16,534 bases of DNA. Origin: JANPJV01 sp031425695. Lineage in GTDB: Bacteria > Pseudomonadota > Gammaproteobacteria > Xanthomonadales > SZUA-5. The notes beneath the pieces were generated by a model, which saw nothing but the letters and a program-made list of their open reading frames with translations, did no database searches and had not been told where the DNA came from. Location of the stretch: the NCBI GenBank assembly GCA_031425695.1, contig JANPJV010000026.1, positions 1-16,534 of the forward strand, in the 5' to 3' direction. Each line of letters begins with the position of its first letter. Positions within the stretch are counted from its first letter, which is position 1. The position numbers and the translations under genes were made by a program. Shown here piece by piece: positions 1-8,175 of this stretch.

Positions 1-112
1 GCTCCCCTACCCCATGCTTCTGGGGTGTGGGGCTGAGGGAGAGGGCGCTTTCGGGCGACCAAGAGCGGCCCTCTCCCCTGCCCCTCTCGGCAAAAGCATG
101 GGAGAGGGGAAC
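1..112. repeat. Inverted pair of CT/GA-rich hairpin elements
   Basis: Two related copies of a hairpin-forming element face each other. The reverse complement of positions 1-46 lines up with positions 68-112: both begin GCCCTCTCCC, contain a central AAGCATGGG-like motif and end in an AGGGGA-like motif. The left copy folds through 4-14 with 21-32, with CCCC blocks pairing with GGGG blocks. The right copy folds through CCCTCTCCC at 69-77 with GGGAGAGGG at 100-108, or alternatively 81-88 with 102-109. The arms 37-46 and 68-77 also form a perfect 10-bp inverted repeat across a 21-nt spacer. This looks like a REP/BIME-type extragenic repeat in the 3' flank of pyrH; a role in transcript ending is possible but not shown. 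Confidence 0.7.
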
Positions 113-124
113 AGCGCAGCTTTT

Positions 125-147
125 CCGACACCGACAACCGACACCGA
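125..147. repeat. Short direct repeat CCGACACCGA x2
   Basis: The 10-mer CCGACACCGA occurs at 125-134 and 138-147, separated by 3 nt, just beyond the pyrH stop codon. It is probably minor satellite-like sequence and no function is evident. Confidence 0.5.
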
Positions 148-156
148 AACCTGACC

Positions 157-888
157 TTACCCCGTCTGATCCACCAGCGTGCCGATGGTCTCGCCCAACA
201 TGATCCGCATCAGATCTCCGCGGCGGGAGAGGTCATACACGCGGATCGGCATGCGGTAGTCGCGGCAGAGCGCAAAGGCGGTGGTGTCCATGACCGCGAG
301 CTTGCGCTCGATCGCGCTGTCGTAGCTGATGCGCTCGAAGCGCACGGCAGTCGGATCCTTGTTGGGGTCGGCGGTGTACAGGCCGTCGACCTTGGTGGCC
401 TTGAGCATGATCTCGGCACCGATCTCGATGGCGCGCAGGGCGGCAGCAGAATCGGTGGTGAAGAACGGATTGCCGGTGCCCGCGGCAAACACCACGATGC
501 GGTTCTTTTCGAGGTGGCGGATGGCGCGCCGACGGATGTAGTCCTCGCAGATCTCGTTGATCTTGATCGCGCTCATCACCCGGCACACTGCGCCCTGTTT
601 CTCGATCGCGTCCTGCAGCGCTAGCGAATTCATGACCGTGGCCAGCATGCCCATGTGATCAGCCGTCGCCCGGTCGATCCCACTGGCGGCGAGACCCGCG
701 CCGCGGAAGATATTGCCACCACCGACGACCAGGCCGACCTGCACGCCAGTCTTGGAAACCTCGATGATCTCCGCCCCCAGGCGCTTCAGAACGTCCGGAT
801 CAATGCCGTAGTCCTCCTTGCCCATCAGCGCCTCGCCGCTGAGCTTGAGCATGATCCGACGGTAGACGGGGCGTGCGGTGTTAGACAT
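157..888 (-). CDS. pyrH: UMP kinase (uridylate kinase)
   Basis: Bacterial UMP kinase, which phosphorylates UMP to UDP with ATP in cytoplasmic pyrimidine nucleotide synthesis; the family is hexameric and allosterically controlled by GTP and UTP. The 243-residue product has the usual length. Visible amino-acid-kinase motifs are KLSGEAL (residues 15-21), GGGNIFRG (56-63), GTGNPFFTTD (137-146) in the nucleotide-binding part, KVDGLYTADP (166-175) and DTTAFAL (201-207). The start at 888 is chosen because GGAGGT lies a few bases upstream on the minus strand and the family homology begins there; the frame stays open to 936 but those 16 residues do not look like the family. It lies downstream of tsf, beyond a terminator and a palindromic element, so it probably has its own promoter. 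The frr gene usually follows pyrH but is not in the window. Confidence 0.97.
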   Translation of the reverse strand: MSNTARPVYRRIMLKLSGEALMGKEDYGIDPDVLKRLGAEIIEVSKTGVQVGLVVGGGNIFRGAGLAASGIDRATADHMGMLATVMNSLALQDAIEKQGAVCRVMSAIKINEICEDYIRRRAIRHLEKNRIVVFAAGTGNPFFTTDSAAALRAIEIGAEIMLKATKVDGLYTADPNKDPTAVRFERISYDSAIERKLAVMDTTAFALCRDYRMPIRVYDLSRRGDLMRIMLGETIGTLVDQTG

Positions 889-966
889 GTGACCTCCAGC
901 TAAGACTTCATTTTCTAGACTGCGGTGAATCCCCAACTGGGCGAGTCGGCTTAGAGTGAGCTGTTA

Positions 967-1067
967 TTTTTTGACGCAAAGGGACGCAAAGAGGGCAAAG
1001 GACGGAACGAGAGAATTTCGCTTTTTCAGCGTCCTTTGCGCCCTTAGCGTCCTTTGCGTCAAAAAAA
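967..1067. repeat. About 100-bp imperfect palindrome of GACGCAAAGG-type motifs
   Basis: The left arm (967-1004) starts with a T run followed by GACGCAAAGG, a second ACGCAAAG and a GCAAAGGACG. The right arm (1029-1067) is its imperfect reverse complement, ending GCGTCCTTTGCGTC followed by an A run. About 24 nt lie between the arms. Within each arm the unit (G)ACGCAAAGG recurs about every 10-12 nt, so it is both a tandem and an inverted repeat. It occupies much of the 288-nt tsf-pyrH gap; the rest (889-966 and 1068-1144) shows no gene, and I could not pick out a convincing pyrH promoter. Confidence 0.75.
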
Positions 1068-1144
1068 CCAAACTCCCAGGTTGCCATTGCTCAGGTGAGC
1101 GTCAGCGCATCGCGAGTGACCGTTGGTTGACGGCCGCCCATAAA

Positions 1145-1170
1145 CGAAGGCCCCGAAAACGGGGCCTTCG
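1145..1170 (-). terminator. Hairpin terminator after tsf
   Basis: A perfect 11-bp stem, CGAAGGCCCCG (1145-1155) with its complement (1160-1170), closes a 4-nt loop and starts 6 nt after the tsf stop codon. On the minus strand it is followed by TTTATGG, a short and weak U tract. This is probably the intrinsic terminator of the rpsB-tsf transcript, and it separates that transcript from pyrH. Confidence 0.8.
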
Positions 1171-1176
1171 ACTGGA

Positions 1177-2085
1177 TCAGTTCGCCTTGTTGTCGTCGGG
1201 CTTCGCTTCGCTGGCCTTGACCTGCTTCATCACCTCTTCGGCGAAGTTTTCGGTGGCCTTCTCGATGCCCTCGCCGACGTTGATGCGGACGAAGCTCGTG
1301 ACCGTCGCGCCGGCCTTCTTCAGGGCTTCCTCGACGCTGACGCCATTGGCATCGGGTGCGGCGTAGGCCTGGCCGATCAGGGTCTGTTCGGCGAGCGTCT
1401 TGCGAATCTTGCCCTGGATCATCTTCTCCAGGATTTCAGGCGGCTTGCCCGAGTCCTTGGACTGTTCCATGGCGATGTTGCGCTCGCGGGTGACGACGTC
1501 GGCCGGCACGGCATCCATGTTGAGGTACTGCGGGTTCATCGCGGCAATGTGCATCGCGATGCCCTTGGCCAGCTCCGGCGAGCCGCCTTCGAGCGCGACC
1601 AGTACGCCGAGCTTGTTGTTGCTGTGCACATAGGCACCGACGTTTTTGCCCGAAACCATCGAGGCGCGGCGGACCTGCATGTTCTCGCCGATCTTGGCGA
1701 CCAGCGCCTGGCGGGTGCCGTCGACGGTGTTGCCGTCGGTGAGGCTCAGCGCCTTGATGGCCTCGACGTCAGCCGTACCGGCATCCGCGGCGGCCTTGGC
1801 CACGTCGCCGCAGAACTTGATGAAGTTCTCATCCTTGGCCACGAAATCGGTTTCGCAGTTGAGCTCGACCAGCAGCGCATTGCCGTTGGACTGCGCCAGC
1901 GCGACGCGGCCTTCCGCGGCCACGCGGGTGGCCTTCTTGTCGGCCTTGGCCAGGCCCTGGGTGCGCAGCCAGTCGGCGGCGTTCTCGATATTGCCCTGGT
2001 TTTCGGTCAGCGCCTTCTTGCATTCCATCATGCCGGCGCCCGAGCGCTCGCGCAGTTCCTTCACCAGGCTTGCGGTGATTTCCAT
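1177..2085 (-). CDS. tsf: Translation elongation factor Ts
   Basis: EF-Ts is the guanine nucleotide exchange factor that regenerates EF-Tu-GTP. The product has 302 residues, a little longer than the roughly 283 of E. coli. The N-terminal UBA-like segment is plain (residues 1-60, with LRERSGAGMMECKKALTE and NIENAADWLR), and the TDFVA motif at 79-83 is the conserved EF-Tu contact that dissociates the Mg-GDP site. The core continues to about residue 290 and ends in a charged tail. The start at 2085 fits the family N-terminus (MEITASLVKELRE) and has AAGGAA upstream; the open frame to 2190 adds only non-homologous residues. It follows rpsB in the conserved rpsB-tsf operon after a 142-nt gap filled with hairpins, and a hairpin terminator lies just past its stop. 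Confidence 0.97.
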   Translation of the reverse strand: MEITASLVKELRERSGAGMMECKKALTENQGNIENAADWLRTQGLAKADKKATRVAAEGRVALAQSNGNALLVELNCETDFVAKDENFIKFCGDVAKAAADAGTADVEAIKALSLTDGNTVDGTRQALVAKIGENMQVRRASMVSGKNVGAYVHSNNKLGVLVALEGGSPELAKGIAMHIAAMNPQYLNMDAVPADVVTRERNIAMEQSKDSGKPPEILEKMIQGKIRKTLAEQTLIGQAYAAPDANGVSVEEALKKAGATVTSFVRINVGEGIEKATENFAEEVMKQVKASEAKPDDNKAN

Positions 2086-2121
2086 GGGTGTTTCCTTCAA
2101 AGGTGCTTGGGATCTGTGGGG

Positions 2122-2182
2122 GCGCCCATGCGGGCGCTCTCCCTGAATTTGTCGGACCGGCCGGTCAGAGCCGACCGGTCCG
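2122..2182. promoter_or_regulatory. Two hairpins in the rpsB-tsf intercistronic region
   Basis: GCGCCC (2122-2127) pairs with GGGCGC (2132-2137) across a 4-nt loop. CGGACCGG (2153-2160) pairs with CCGGTCCG (2175-2182), with an alternative fold CCGGTC (2161-2166) with GACCGG (2173-2178). With the palindrome at 2198-2222 this gives three consecutive structures between rpsB and tsf. They may set the S2:EF-Ts ratio by attenuation, RNA processing or mRNA stability. That role is inferred from structure and position only. Confidence 0.45.
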
Positions 2183-2197
2183 AAACACAAGTGTCAC

Positions 2198-2222
2198 AGC
2201 GTCCGGACTTGGTCCGGACGCT
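2198..2222. repeat. GTCCGGAC-family palindrome, single copy, after rpsB
   Basis: A near-perfect hairpin: AGCGTCCGGAC (2198-2208), loop TTG, and GTCCGGACGCT (2212-2222). It begins 5 nt downstream of the rpsB stop codon on the minus strand. The same core, with a 3-nt loop, recurs as inverted pairs at 11342-11413 and 13533-13608, so it belongs to a dispersed family. It could stabilise the rpsB mRNA 3' end or partly terminate transcription before tsf; no U tract follows the stem, so full termination is unlikely. Confidence 0.75.
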
Positions 2223-2227
2223 TAGGC

Positions 2228-3139
2228 TTATTCGCCGCCGCGATCGCCACCGCGACCACGACCGCCACCCGGGCCACGATCGCCACCGGGACCACCGGGA
2301 CCACCACCAGGACGGCCGCGACCTCGCGGCGGACCCTTGCGGTCATTGTTCGGCTTGTTCGGACGGCGGTTTTCCGGCTTGCCTTCAGTGGCCAGCGGAT
2401 TGCCTTCGGCATCGAGCTCGACGAAGTCGTCGCCCGAGCCCATGGCGATGGCCGGCGCTGCCGCCTTGCCTTCGAGCACGGCGTCGGCCGCGGCGCGTGC
2501 GTACAGCTGGATCGCGCTGATCGCGTCGTCATTACCCGGGATCACGTAGTCGACGTGGTCCGGGTTGTGGTTGGTGTCGACGATGCCGATCACCGGGATG
2601 CCGAGCTTCTTGGCTTCCTTGATCGCAATCTCTTCGTGACCGGTGTCGATCACGAACAGCGCGTCCGGCAGGCTGTTCATGTTCTTGATGCCGCCAAGGC
2701 TCTGGTCGAGCTTCTCCATCTCGCGCTTCAGGCGCAGGACTTCGTGCTTGACGAGCTTTTCCCAGGTGCCGTCGGTGCTCTGCGCTTCCAGTTCCTTGAG
2801 GCGCTGGATCGACTGCTTGACGGTGCGGAAGTTGGTGAGCATGCCGCCGAGCCAGCGCTGGCTGACATAGGGCATGCCGCAACGGCCGGCCTCGTCACGC
2901 ACGACGTCGCGCGCGGAGCGCTTGGTGCCGACGAACAGGATGTTGCTGCGACGCTGGGCCAGGCCGGACACGAAATTCATCGCATCGTTGAACAGCGGCA
3001 GGGTCTTTTCCAGGTTGACGATGTGGATCTTGCCGCGCGCGCCGAAGATGTAGGGACCCATTTTCGGGTTCCAATAGCGCGTTTGATGGCCAAAGTGGAC
3101 GCCCGCCTCGAGCATCTGGCGCATGGTGACTACAGTCAT
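2228..3139 (-). CDS. rpsB: 30S ribosomal protein S2 with Gly/Arg-rich C-terminal tail
   Basis: Ribosomal protein S2 of the small subunit, which also recruits S1. The 303-residue product exceeds the 241 of E. coli. The core spans about residues 1-230: MRQMLEAGVHFGHQT (6-20), WNPKMGPYIFGARGKIHIV (23-41), GTKRSARD (71-78), QRWLGGMLTNF (94-104), and PDALFVID plus VDTNHNPDHVDYVIPGND in the C-terminal half. Residues about 245-303 form an extra low-complexity tail with K/R/N/P at 254-268, then repeated GRGR, PGG and RGG-like units ending GDRGGE. The start at 3139 has AAGGAG 7-8 nt upstream and matches the family; the open frame to 3514 only runs back through the leader and the upstream repeat. It is the first gene of rpsB-tsf and diverges from map. 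S2 represses its own operon through the mRNA leader in E. coli; similar control here is possible. Confidence 0.97.
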   Translation of the reverse strand: MTVVTMRQMLEAGVHFGHQTRYWNPKMGPYIFGARGKIHIVNLEKTLPLFNDAMNFVSGLAQRRSNILFVGTKRSARDVVRDEAGRCGMPYVSQRWLGGMLTNFRTVKQSIQRLKELEAQSTDGTWEKLVKHEVLRLKREMEKLDQSLGGIKNMNSLPDALFVIDTGHEEIAIKEAKKLGIPVIGIVDTNHNPDHVDYVIPGNDDAISAIQLYARAAADAVLEGKAAAPAIAMGSGDDFVELDAEGNPLATEGKPENRRPNKPNNDRKGPPRGRGRPGGGPGGPGGDRGPGGGRGRGGDRGGE

Positions 3140-3357
3140 GTACAACTCCTTGGTGCTTTGGGGCTTGAGGCACCTCTTCGTGAGGTACCATCGGCCAATT
3201 GGTTGATCCTCCACGCATTCGTGTCCGGAGCCCATCCTGGGCACCAACCGGATCACGTGCAGCGATGCGTGTGTGGAGTCATCGCCAGCCCGCCCATCGG
3301 ACTGAAACGACGGATTCTTAGGAGACGGTGCCGAAGCACTCGCCGAGCCGAAAAATC
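3140..3357 (-). promoter_or_regulatory. Candidate rpsB 5' leader (possible S2 autoregulation)
   Basis: If the promoter called at 3364-3393 is right, the rpsB mRNA has a leader of about 218 nt, long enough for autogenous control. Close to the start codon, ACCTC (3172-3176) pairs with GAGGT (3182-3186), extended by GG/CC outside a mismatch, giving a hairpin about 30 nt from the ATG. E. coli S2 represses rpsB-tsf through its leader RNA. I cannot show that the conserved leader fold is present, so this is inference from context. No gene is seen here on either strand. Confidence 0.3.
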
Positions 3358-3363
3358 TTCGGG

Positions 3364-3393
3364 ATAATAACGTTTCTTTGGACCAGCGGGCAA
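3364..3393 (-). promoter_or_regulatory. Candidate sigma-70 promoter for rpsB
   Basis: On the minus strand TTGCCC (3388-3393) and TATTAT (3364-3369) are separated by 18 nt. They match the -35 consensus at 4 of 6 positions and the -10 consensus at 5 of 6. The spot lies in a locally AT-richer segment of the divergent rpsB-map region. Transcription would start near 3357. This is a motif match only. Confidence 0.4.
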
Positions 3394-3414
3394 TAATGGG
3401 CTCGCCGCGCTTCG

Positions 3415-3521
3415 GTAGGTCATGTTGACCACGCGCGCGGTGGGCTACTTGACGCTCTGCCACGGGAACAACGTCAAGTAGCCCGTTACGCGCTGCGCGC
3501 GCACCGGCCAACATGACCTAC
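3415..3521. repeat. 107-bp nested inverted-repeat element upstream of map
   Basis: The outer arms GTAGGTCATGTTG (3415-3427) and their exact complement (3509-3521) enclose inner arms GGGCTACTTGACG (3442-3454) and their exact complement (3472-3484). Between outer and inner arms the sequence is GC-rich with CGCG runs on both sides, and the central loop is 17 nt. The two perfect 13-bp stems would form a long interrupted hairpin. The element codes for nothing and ends 47 nt before the map start codon. It resembles a MITE or large REP-like insertion; no target-site duplication could be firmly assigned. Confidence 0.75.
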
Positions 3522-3568
3522 AGGAGCATGGAGCACATCGCCATGCCGCCATCAGCAACAGGAATCAA

Positions 3569-4342
3569 ATGAGTATTACGCTGAAGAATCCGGACCAGAT
3601 GGAAAAGATGCGCGTCGCCGGGCGTCTCGCCTCGCAGGTGCTGGACATGATCGGGCCGCACATCAAGCCCGGCGTCAGCACTGACGAGCTCGATCGCATC
3701 TGCCATCGTTTCATCACCGAGGAGCAGCAGGCGATCCCTGCCCCGCTCAACTACAAGGGCTTTCCGCGCTCGATCTGTACCTCGGTCAACAACGTCGTCT
3801 GCCACGGCATTCCGGGGCCGAAGGTGCTCAAGGACGGCGACATCATCAATGTCGACATCACGGTGATCAAGGATGGCTTCCACGGTGATACCAGCCGCAT
3901 GTTCCATGTCGGGGAGACCGGCGTGCTCGCGCATCGACTGGTCGACGTGACCTACCAGGCGATGAAGCTCGGCATCGAGATGGTCAAGCCGGGCGTGTTT
4001 CTCGGCGATATCGGCAAGGCGATCCAGAAGTTCGTCGAAGGTGAGCGCTACAGCGTCGTCCGCGAATATTGCGGACATGGCATCGGCGAGCGATTCCACG
4101 AAGATCCGCAGGTGCTGCACTACTTCGATCCCGGCCGCGGCCGGGGCGAGGAACTGGTGCCGGGCATGGCTTTCACCATCGAGCCTATGGTCAATGCCGG
4201 CGCGCGCCAGGTGCGCCTGATGCCGGACGGCTGGACCGTGGTTACCAAGGATCGCTCGCTGTCGGCGCAGTGGGAGCACACGATTGCAGTGACCGAGACT
4301 GGCTTCGAAGTCATGACGATGAGCCCGGGTGCCCGGTTGTGA
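3569..4342 (+). CDS. map: Methionine aminopeptidase, type I
   Basis: Cytoplasmic metalloprotease that removes the initiator methionine from nascent proteins when the second residue is small. The 257-residue product is the size of the E. coli enzyme (264). The pita-bread-fold metal ligands can be read at D96 (in NVDIT), D107 (in HGDTSR), H170 (in CGHGIG), E205 (in TIEPM) and E236 (in WEHT). The substrate-positioning histidines are H79 (in NNVVCHGIP) and H177 (in RFHEDP). The start at 3569 is preceded by AGGA with 6-nt spacing. Type I enzymes lack the roughly 60-residue insert of type II, as here. It diverges from rpsB and overlaps glnD by 4 nt, so the two are probably translationally coupled. 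Confidence 0.97.
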   Translation: MSITLKNPDQMEKMRVAGRLASQVLDMIGPHIKPGVSTDELDRICHRFITEEQQAIPAPLNYKGFPRSICTSVNNVVCHGIPGPKVLKDGDIINVDITVIKDGFHGDTSRMFHVGETGVLAHRLVDVTYQAMKLGIEMVKPGVFLGDIGKAIQKFVEGERYSVVREYCGHGIGERFHEDPQVLHYFDPGRGRGEELVPGMAFTIEPMVNAGARQVRLMPDGWTVVTKDRSLSAQWEHTIAVTETGFEVMTMSPGARL

Positions 4343-6973
4343 GGGCCAGCGCGGCGCCGGTCCTGAAGGACGACAGCGCCGCACCCCACATCGTCGCGTT
4401 GCGCCAGGCGATGGCTGCTTTCCGGCAGTCAGTCGCGGATGGCTTCCGCGAGACCCGCCGCAGCACGCTGTGGATCCGGGCGCTCTCGCGCCAGGTCGAC
4501 CAGTTGCTGGTGAAGTTATGGGAACTGTCGCTCGGCAACGACAGCCGGGCCTGCCTGGTGGCGACGGGTGGCTACGGCCGCAGCCAGTTGTTCCCGGGAT
4601 CGGATGTGGACGTCCTGGTCCTGGTGCCGGAAGGGCGCGATGCCGAGCTCGACCGGCGCGTGCGCGCCTTCCTTGCTGCCGCCTGGGACACCGGCCTCGA
4701 GCTCGCGCAAAGCGTGCGCACGCTCGAAGACGTGGCTGGGTTCGCCGCGCGCGACCTGTCCGGCTACACCAGCCTGCTGGATGGTCGCCGCCTGCATGGC
4801 GACTTGGCGATGTTCGACCAACTGCGCGCCCAGGTTCACGGTGATAGCAGTTGGCCGGCCAGCGATTTCTTGGTTGCCAAGCTGGCCGAGCGCAGCGAGC
4901 GCCACGCGCGCCATGCCGATACCGCGCACAACCTTGAACCGAATCTCAAGAACGGCCGCGGCGCGCTACGCGACCTGCAGACCGCACGCTGGATCGCGCA
5001 GCGTTGCTTCGGCGCCCAGACCTGGCGCGCACTGACCGAGCAGGGCTTGCTCGAAGCGAACGAGGCCGCGCGCCTGCGTTCGGCAGAAAGCTGGCTGGCC
5101 GACCTGCGCTTCGCCCTGCATATCGTCAGCGGCCGCCGCGAGGAGCGCGTGCTGTTTGACCACCAGCCGGCGCTGGCGGACCTGTTCGGCATCGGCATCC
5201 AGCCCAATCGTCACCATGCGATCGAAACGCTGATGCAGCGCTACTTCCGCGCTGCCTGTGATGTCGACCGGCTCACGCAGGCACTGATCGAGCGCATGGC
5301 GCGACGCCTCAGCGGCATGTCCGACGCCTTGTCGGCGATCGCCGGCAGCTCCGATTACGGCCTGCGCGGCAGCCTGCTGGAAGCACTCGAAGCACATCAC
5401 GGTTTCAATGCGCCGGTTGACCTGATCGAGCCCTTTCTTCTGCTTGCGCGAACGCCGGGGGCACGCACGCTCGGGCCGGACCTGGCGCAGGGCATTGCGC
5501 GCGGCTTGCCGCAGTTTCGTCGCAGTCTCGCCAGCGACCGCCTCGCCCACGAGACCTTCGGCGACATCCTGCGAACGCGCCGGCCGTATCGCGCGCTCAC
5601 CGAGCTGCATCGCCATGGCCTGCTCGGCGCATTGATCGCGCCCTTTGCGCGCGTGACCGGGCGCATGCAGTACGACCTCTTCCACGTGTTCACGGTGGAC
5701 CAGCACACGCTGTTCCTGGTGCGCAATCTCGAGCGCTTTTTCGACGCCGCTTCCGCCGAGGAATTCCCGCTCGCGCACGAGCTCATGCAGCGCGTCCGGC
5801 AACCGGAGCTGCTGTTCTTCGCGGCGATCTTCCATGACATTGCCAAGGGCCGCGGCGGCGATCACTCGACGCTCGGGGCCGACGATGTGCGCCGCTACCT
5901 CAAGCGCCTCGACTATGCGCGCGCAGATATCGAGCTGGTGGCGTGGTTGGTCGAAAACCACCTGATGATGTCGGTCACCGCGCAGAAACAGGACATCCAG
6001 GATCCGGAAGTCGTGCGCCAGTTCGCGCTGGCAGTAGACGACTGGGAACGTCTGGAGTGCCTGTACCTGCTGACCGTGGCCGATATCCGCGCAACCAATC
6101 CCAAGCTCTGGAACGGCTGGAAGGCGCGCTTGCTGGGTGACCTGTACCAGGCGGCCCGTTTCCAGTTGCGCCGCGGCACCGACCAGCCGGTCCATCGCCA
6201 GGACCGAGTCCGCGCTACCCGCCTGCGCGCGCTGGAACTGCTCACCGGCGAAGGCTGCATGTTCAGTGCCGTCGAAGCGATCTGGTCCGACTTTCCAGAG
6301 CAGAGCTTCTGGCGCTACACGCCGGACCAGTTGCGCTGGCTCACGCACGCGATCGTTGCCCAGGGCCGCCCGAACAACCCACTGGTCGCGGTGCGCTCGG
6401 TCGGCGGCGGCGGTACGCGCGAGATCTTCGTGCGCATGCACGACCAGAAAGACATCTTCGCGACCATCACCTCGATGTTCGACCGGATGGACCTCTCGGT
6501 CATCGCAGCACGCGTCATGACCACGCGCTCGGGCCGTACGCTCGACACCTTCCAGGTGCTCGACCTGCGCAAGGAAGAACACGACACCATGACGCGCAAT
6601 CTCGAGGTGCAGATGGCGCTCGAGATGGCACTCAACGAGAAGCCGCTGAAACCGCGCCTGGCGCGCCGCCGCGCCACCCGTGAGCAACGCCTGTTCCGGT
6701 TCCCGGCGCAGATCGAGTTCGAGAGCCGCCAGGACGATGCCGGCACGCAAGTGTCGCTGGTGTGTCCGGATCGCCCCGGGCTACTCGCGAGCGTCGCCCA
6801 TGCCTTTCGCGATGCCGACGTGCGCGTGCAATCAGCGCGCATCGCCACTTTTGGCGAACGTGCGGAAGACTTTTTCACGGTGACCACGGATGATGGCCAC
6901 CGTCTCGACGACGCCACTGCCGCGCGCCTGCGCACGGCCCTCATCGCGCGCATCAAAGAAGGCCAGGAAGTCC

Positions 6974-6981
<8 letters not shown>
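4339..6981 (+). CDS. glnD: Bifunctional PII uridylyltransferase / uridylyl-removing enzyme
   Basis: Nitrogen-status sensor that uridylylates PII proteins (GlnB/GlnK) when glutamine is low and removes UMP when it is high. The 880-residue product is close to E. coli GlnD (890). Domains in order: a nucleotidyltransferase domain with GGYGR (77-81) and SDVD (88-91); the linked GlnD-type helical region; an HD hydrolase domain with FHDIAKGRGGDHS around H499-D500; and two C-terminal ACT domains starting near residues 692 and 803 (the second with VCPDRPGLLASVAHAF), which bind glutamine. I choose the GTG at 4339 because it overlaps the map stop in a GTGA junction and gives about 60 residues before DQLLVKLW, as in homologs; there is no clear ribosome-binding site, and an ATG at 4411 is a weaker alternative. 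The open frame back to 4069 lies inside map. The gene overlaps dapD by 8 nt. Confidence 0.95.
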
Positions 6982-7807
<826 letters not shown>

Positions 7808-7866
7808 GCAAGCCACCCTCGGCCTCACCGCCGCTCGGACACGACTGTGCCGCGAGTTGCGATACA

Positions 7867-8070
7867 GAGCGGACACGAAGAAAATCTAAGGAAAAGCAGA
7901 AAGAACATCGAAGGAAAGCGCAGAAGAGCGAACAGCGATCCGAAGGTTCGGTGCTTCACGTGCAGTGGAAAACCTTGCGTCGTCGCCTTGTAGGCGTTGC
8001 TTGAGGACTTTGCTTTGGCGTTCCTTGGATTTTCTTTCTGCTTTTCCTTAGATGTTCTCTGCGTCCGCTC
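7867..8070. repeat. 204-bp inverted-repeat element between dapD and dapE
   Basis: The left arm 7867-7916 and the reverse complement of 8021-8070 match at 44 of 50 positions by direct alignment, including an unbroken 22-bp run (7884-7905 with 8032-8053). Both arms start GAGCGGAC and contain purine-rich AAGG and AAAG units, in the style of the 967-1067 palindrome but with different sequence. The 104-nt loop has no ORF of note. The element fills most of the 368-nt dapD-dapE gap; 7808-7866 and 8071-8175 show no gene. The arms would form a stable cruciform or RNA hairpin, so it is a probable MITE-like insertion. Confidence 0.8.
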
Positions 8071-8175
8071 TTTGGTTGAGCCTGACCAACAAGCTGTTAG
8101 TGCGAGATAGCGCACGCGAAATCTGCAAAGTGCGCGTCACTCCAGCCTGAGCCCCAAATTCTGCCGACAGCACCG

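Noticed and set aside
956..1366. A 136-codon plus-strand frame across the tsf-pyrH gap
   Set aside because: It starts in the palindromic element, runs through the terminator and ends inside tsf antisense; not a plausible gene.
3140..3514. N-terminal extension of rpsB reading back through the leader
   Set aside because: The added residues do not resemble S2, cross the large inverted repeat, and the ATG at 3139 has a good ribosome-binding site.
4966..6750. Long open frame (594 codons) on the minus strand opposite glnD
   Set aside because: It is the shadow of a well-conserved gene in high-GC DNA; the translation is Arg/His/Gln-rich without recognisable motifs.
7825..8115. A 96-codon open frame on the minus strand between dapD and dapE
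   Set aside because: It runs through both arms of the inverted repeat, has no ribosome-binding site or family signature, and is better explained by the repeat.
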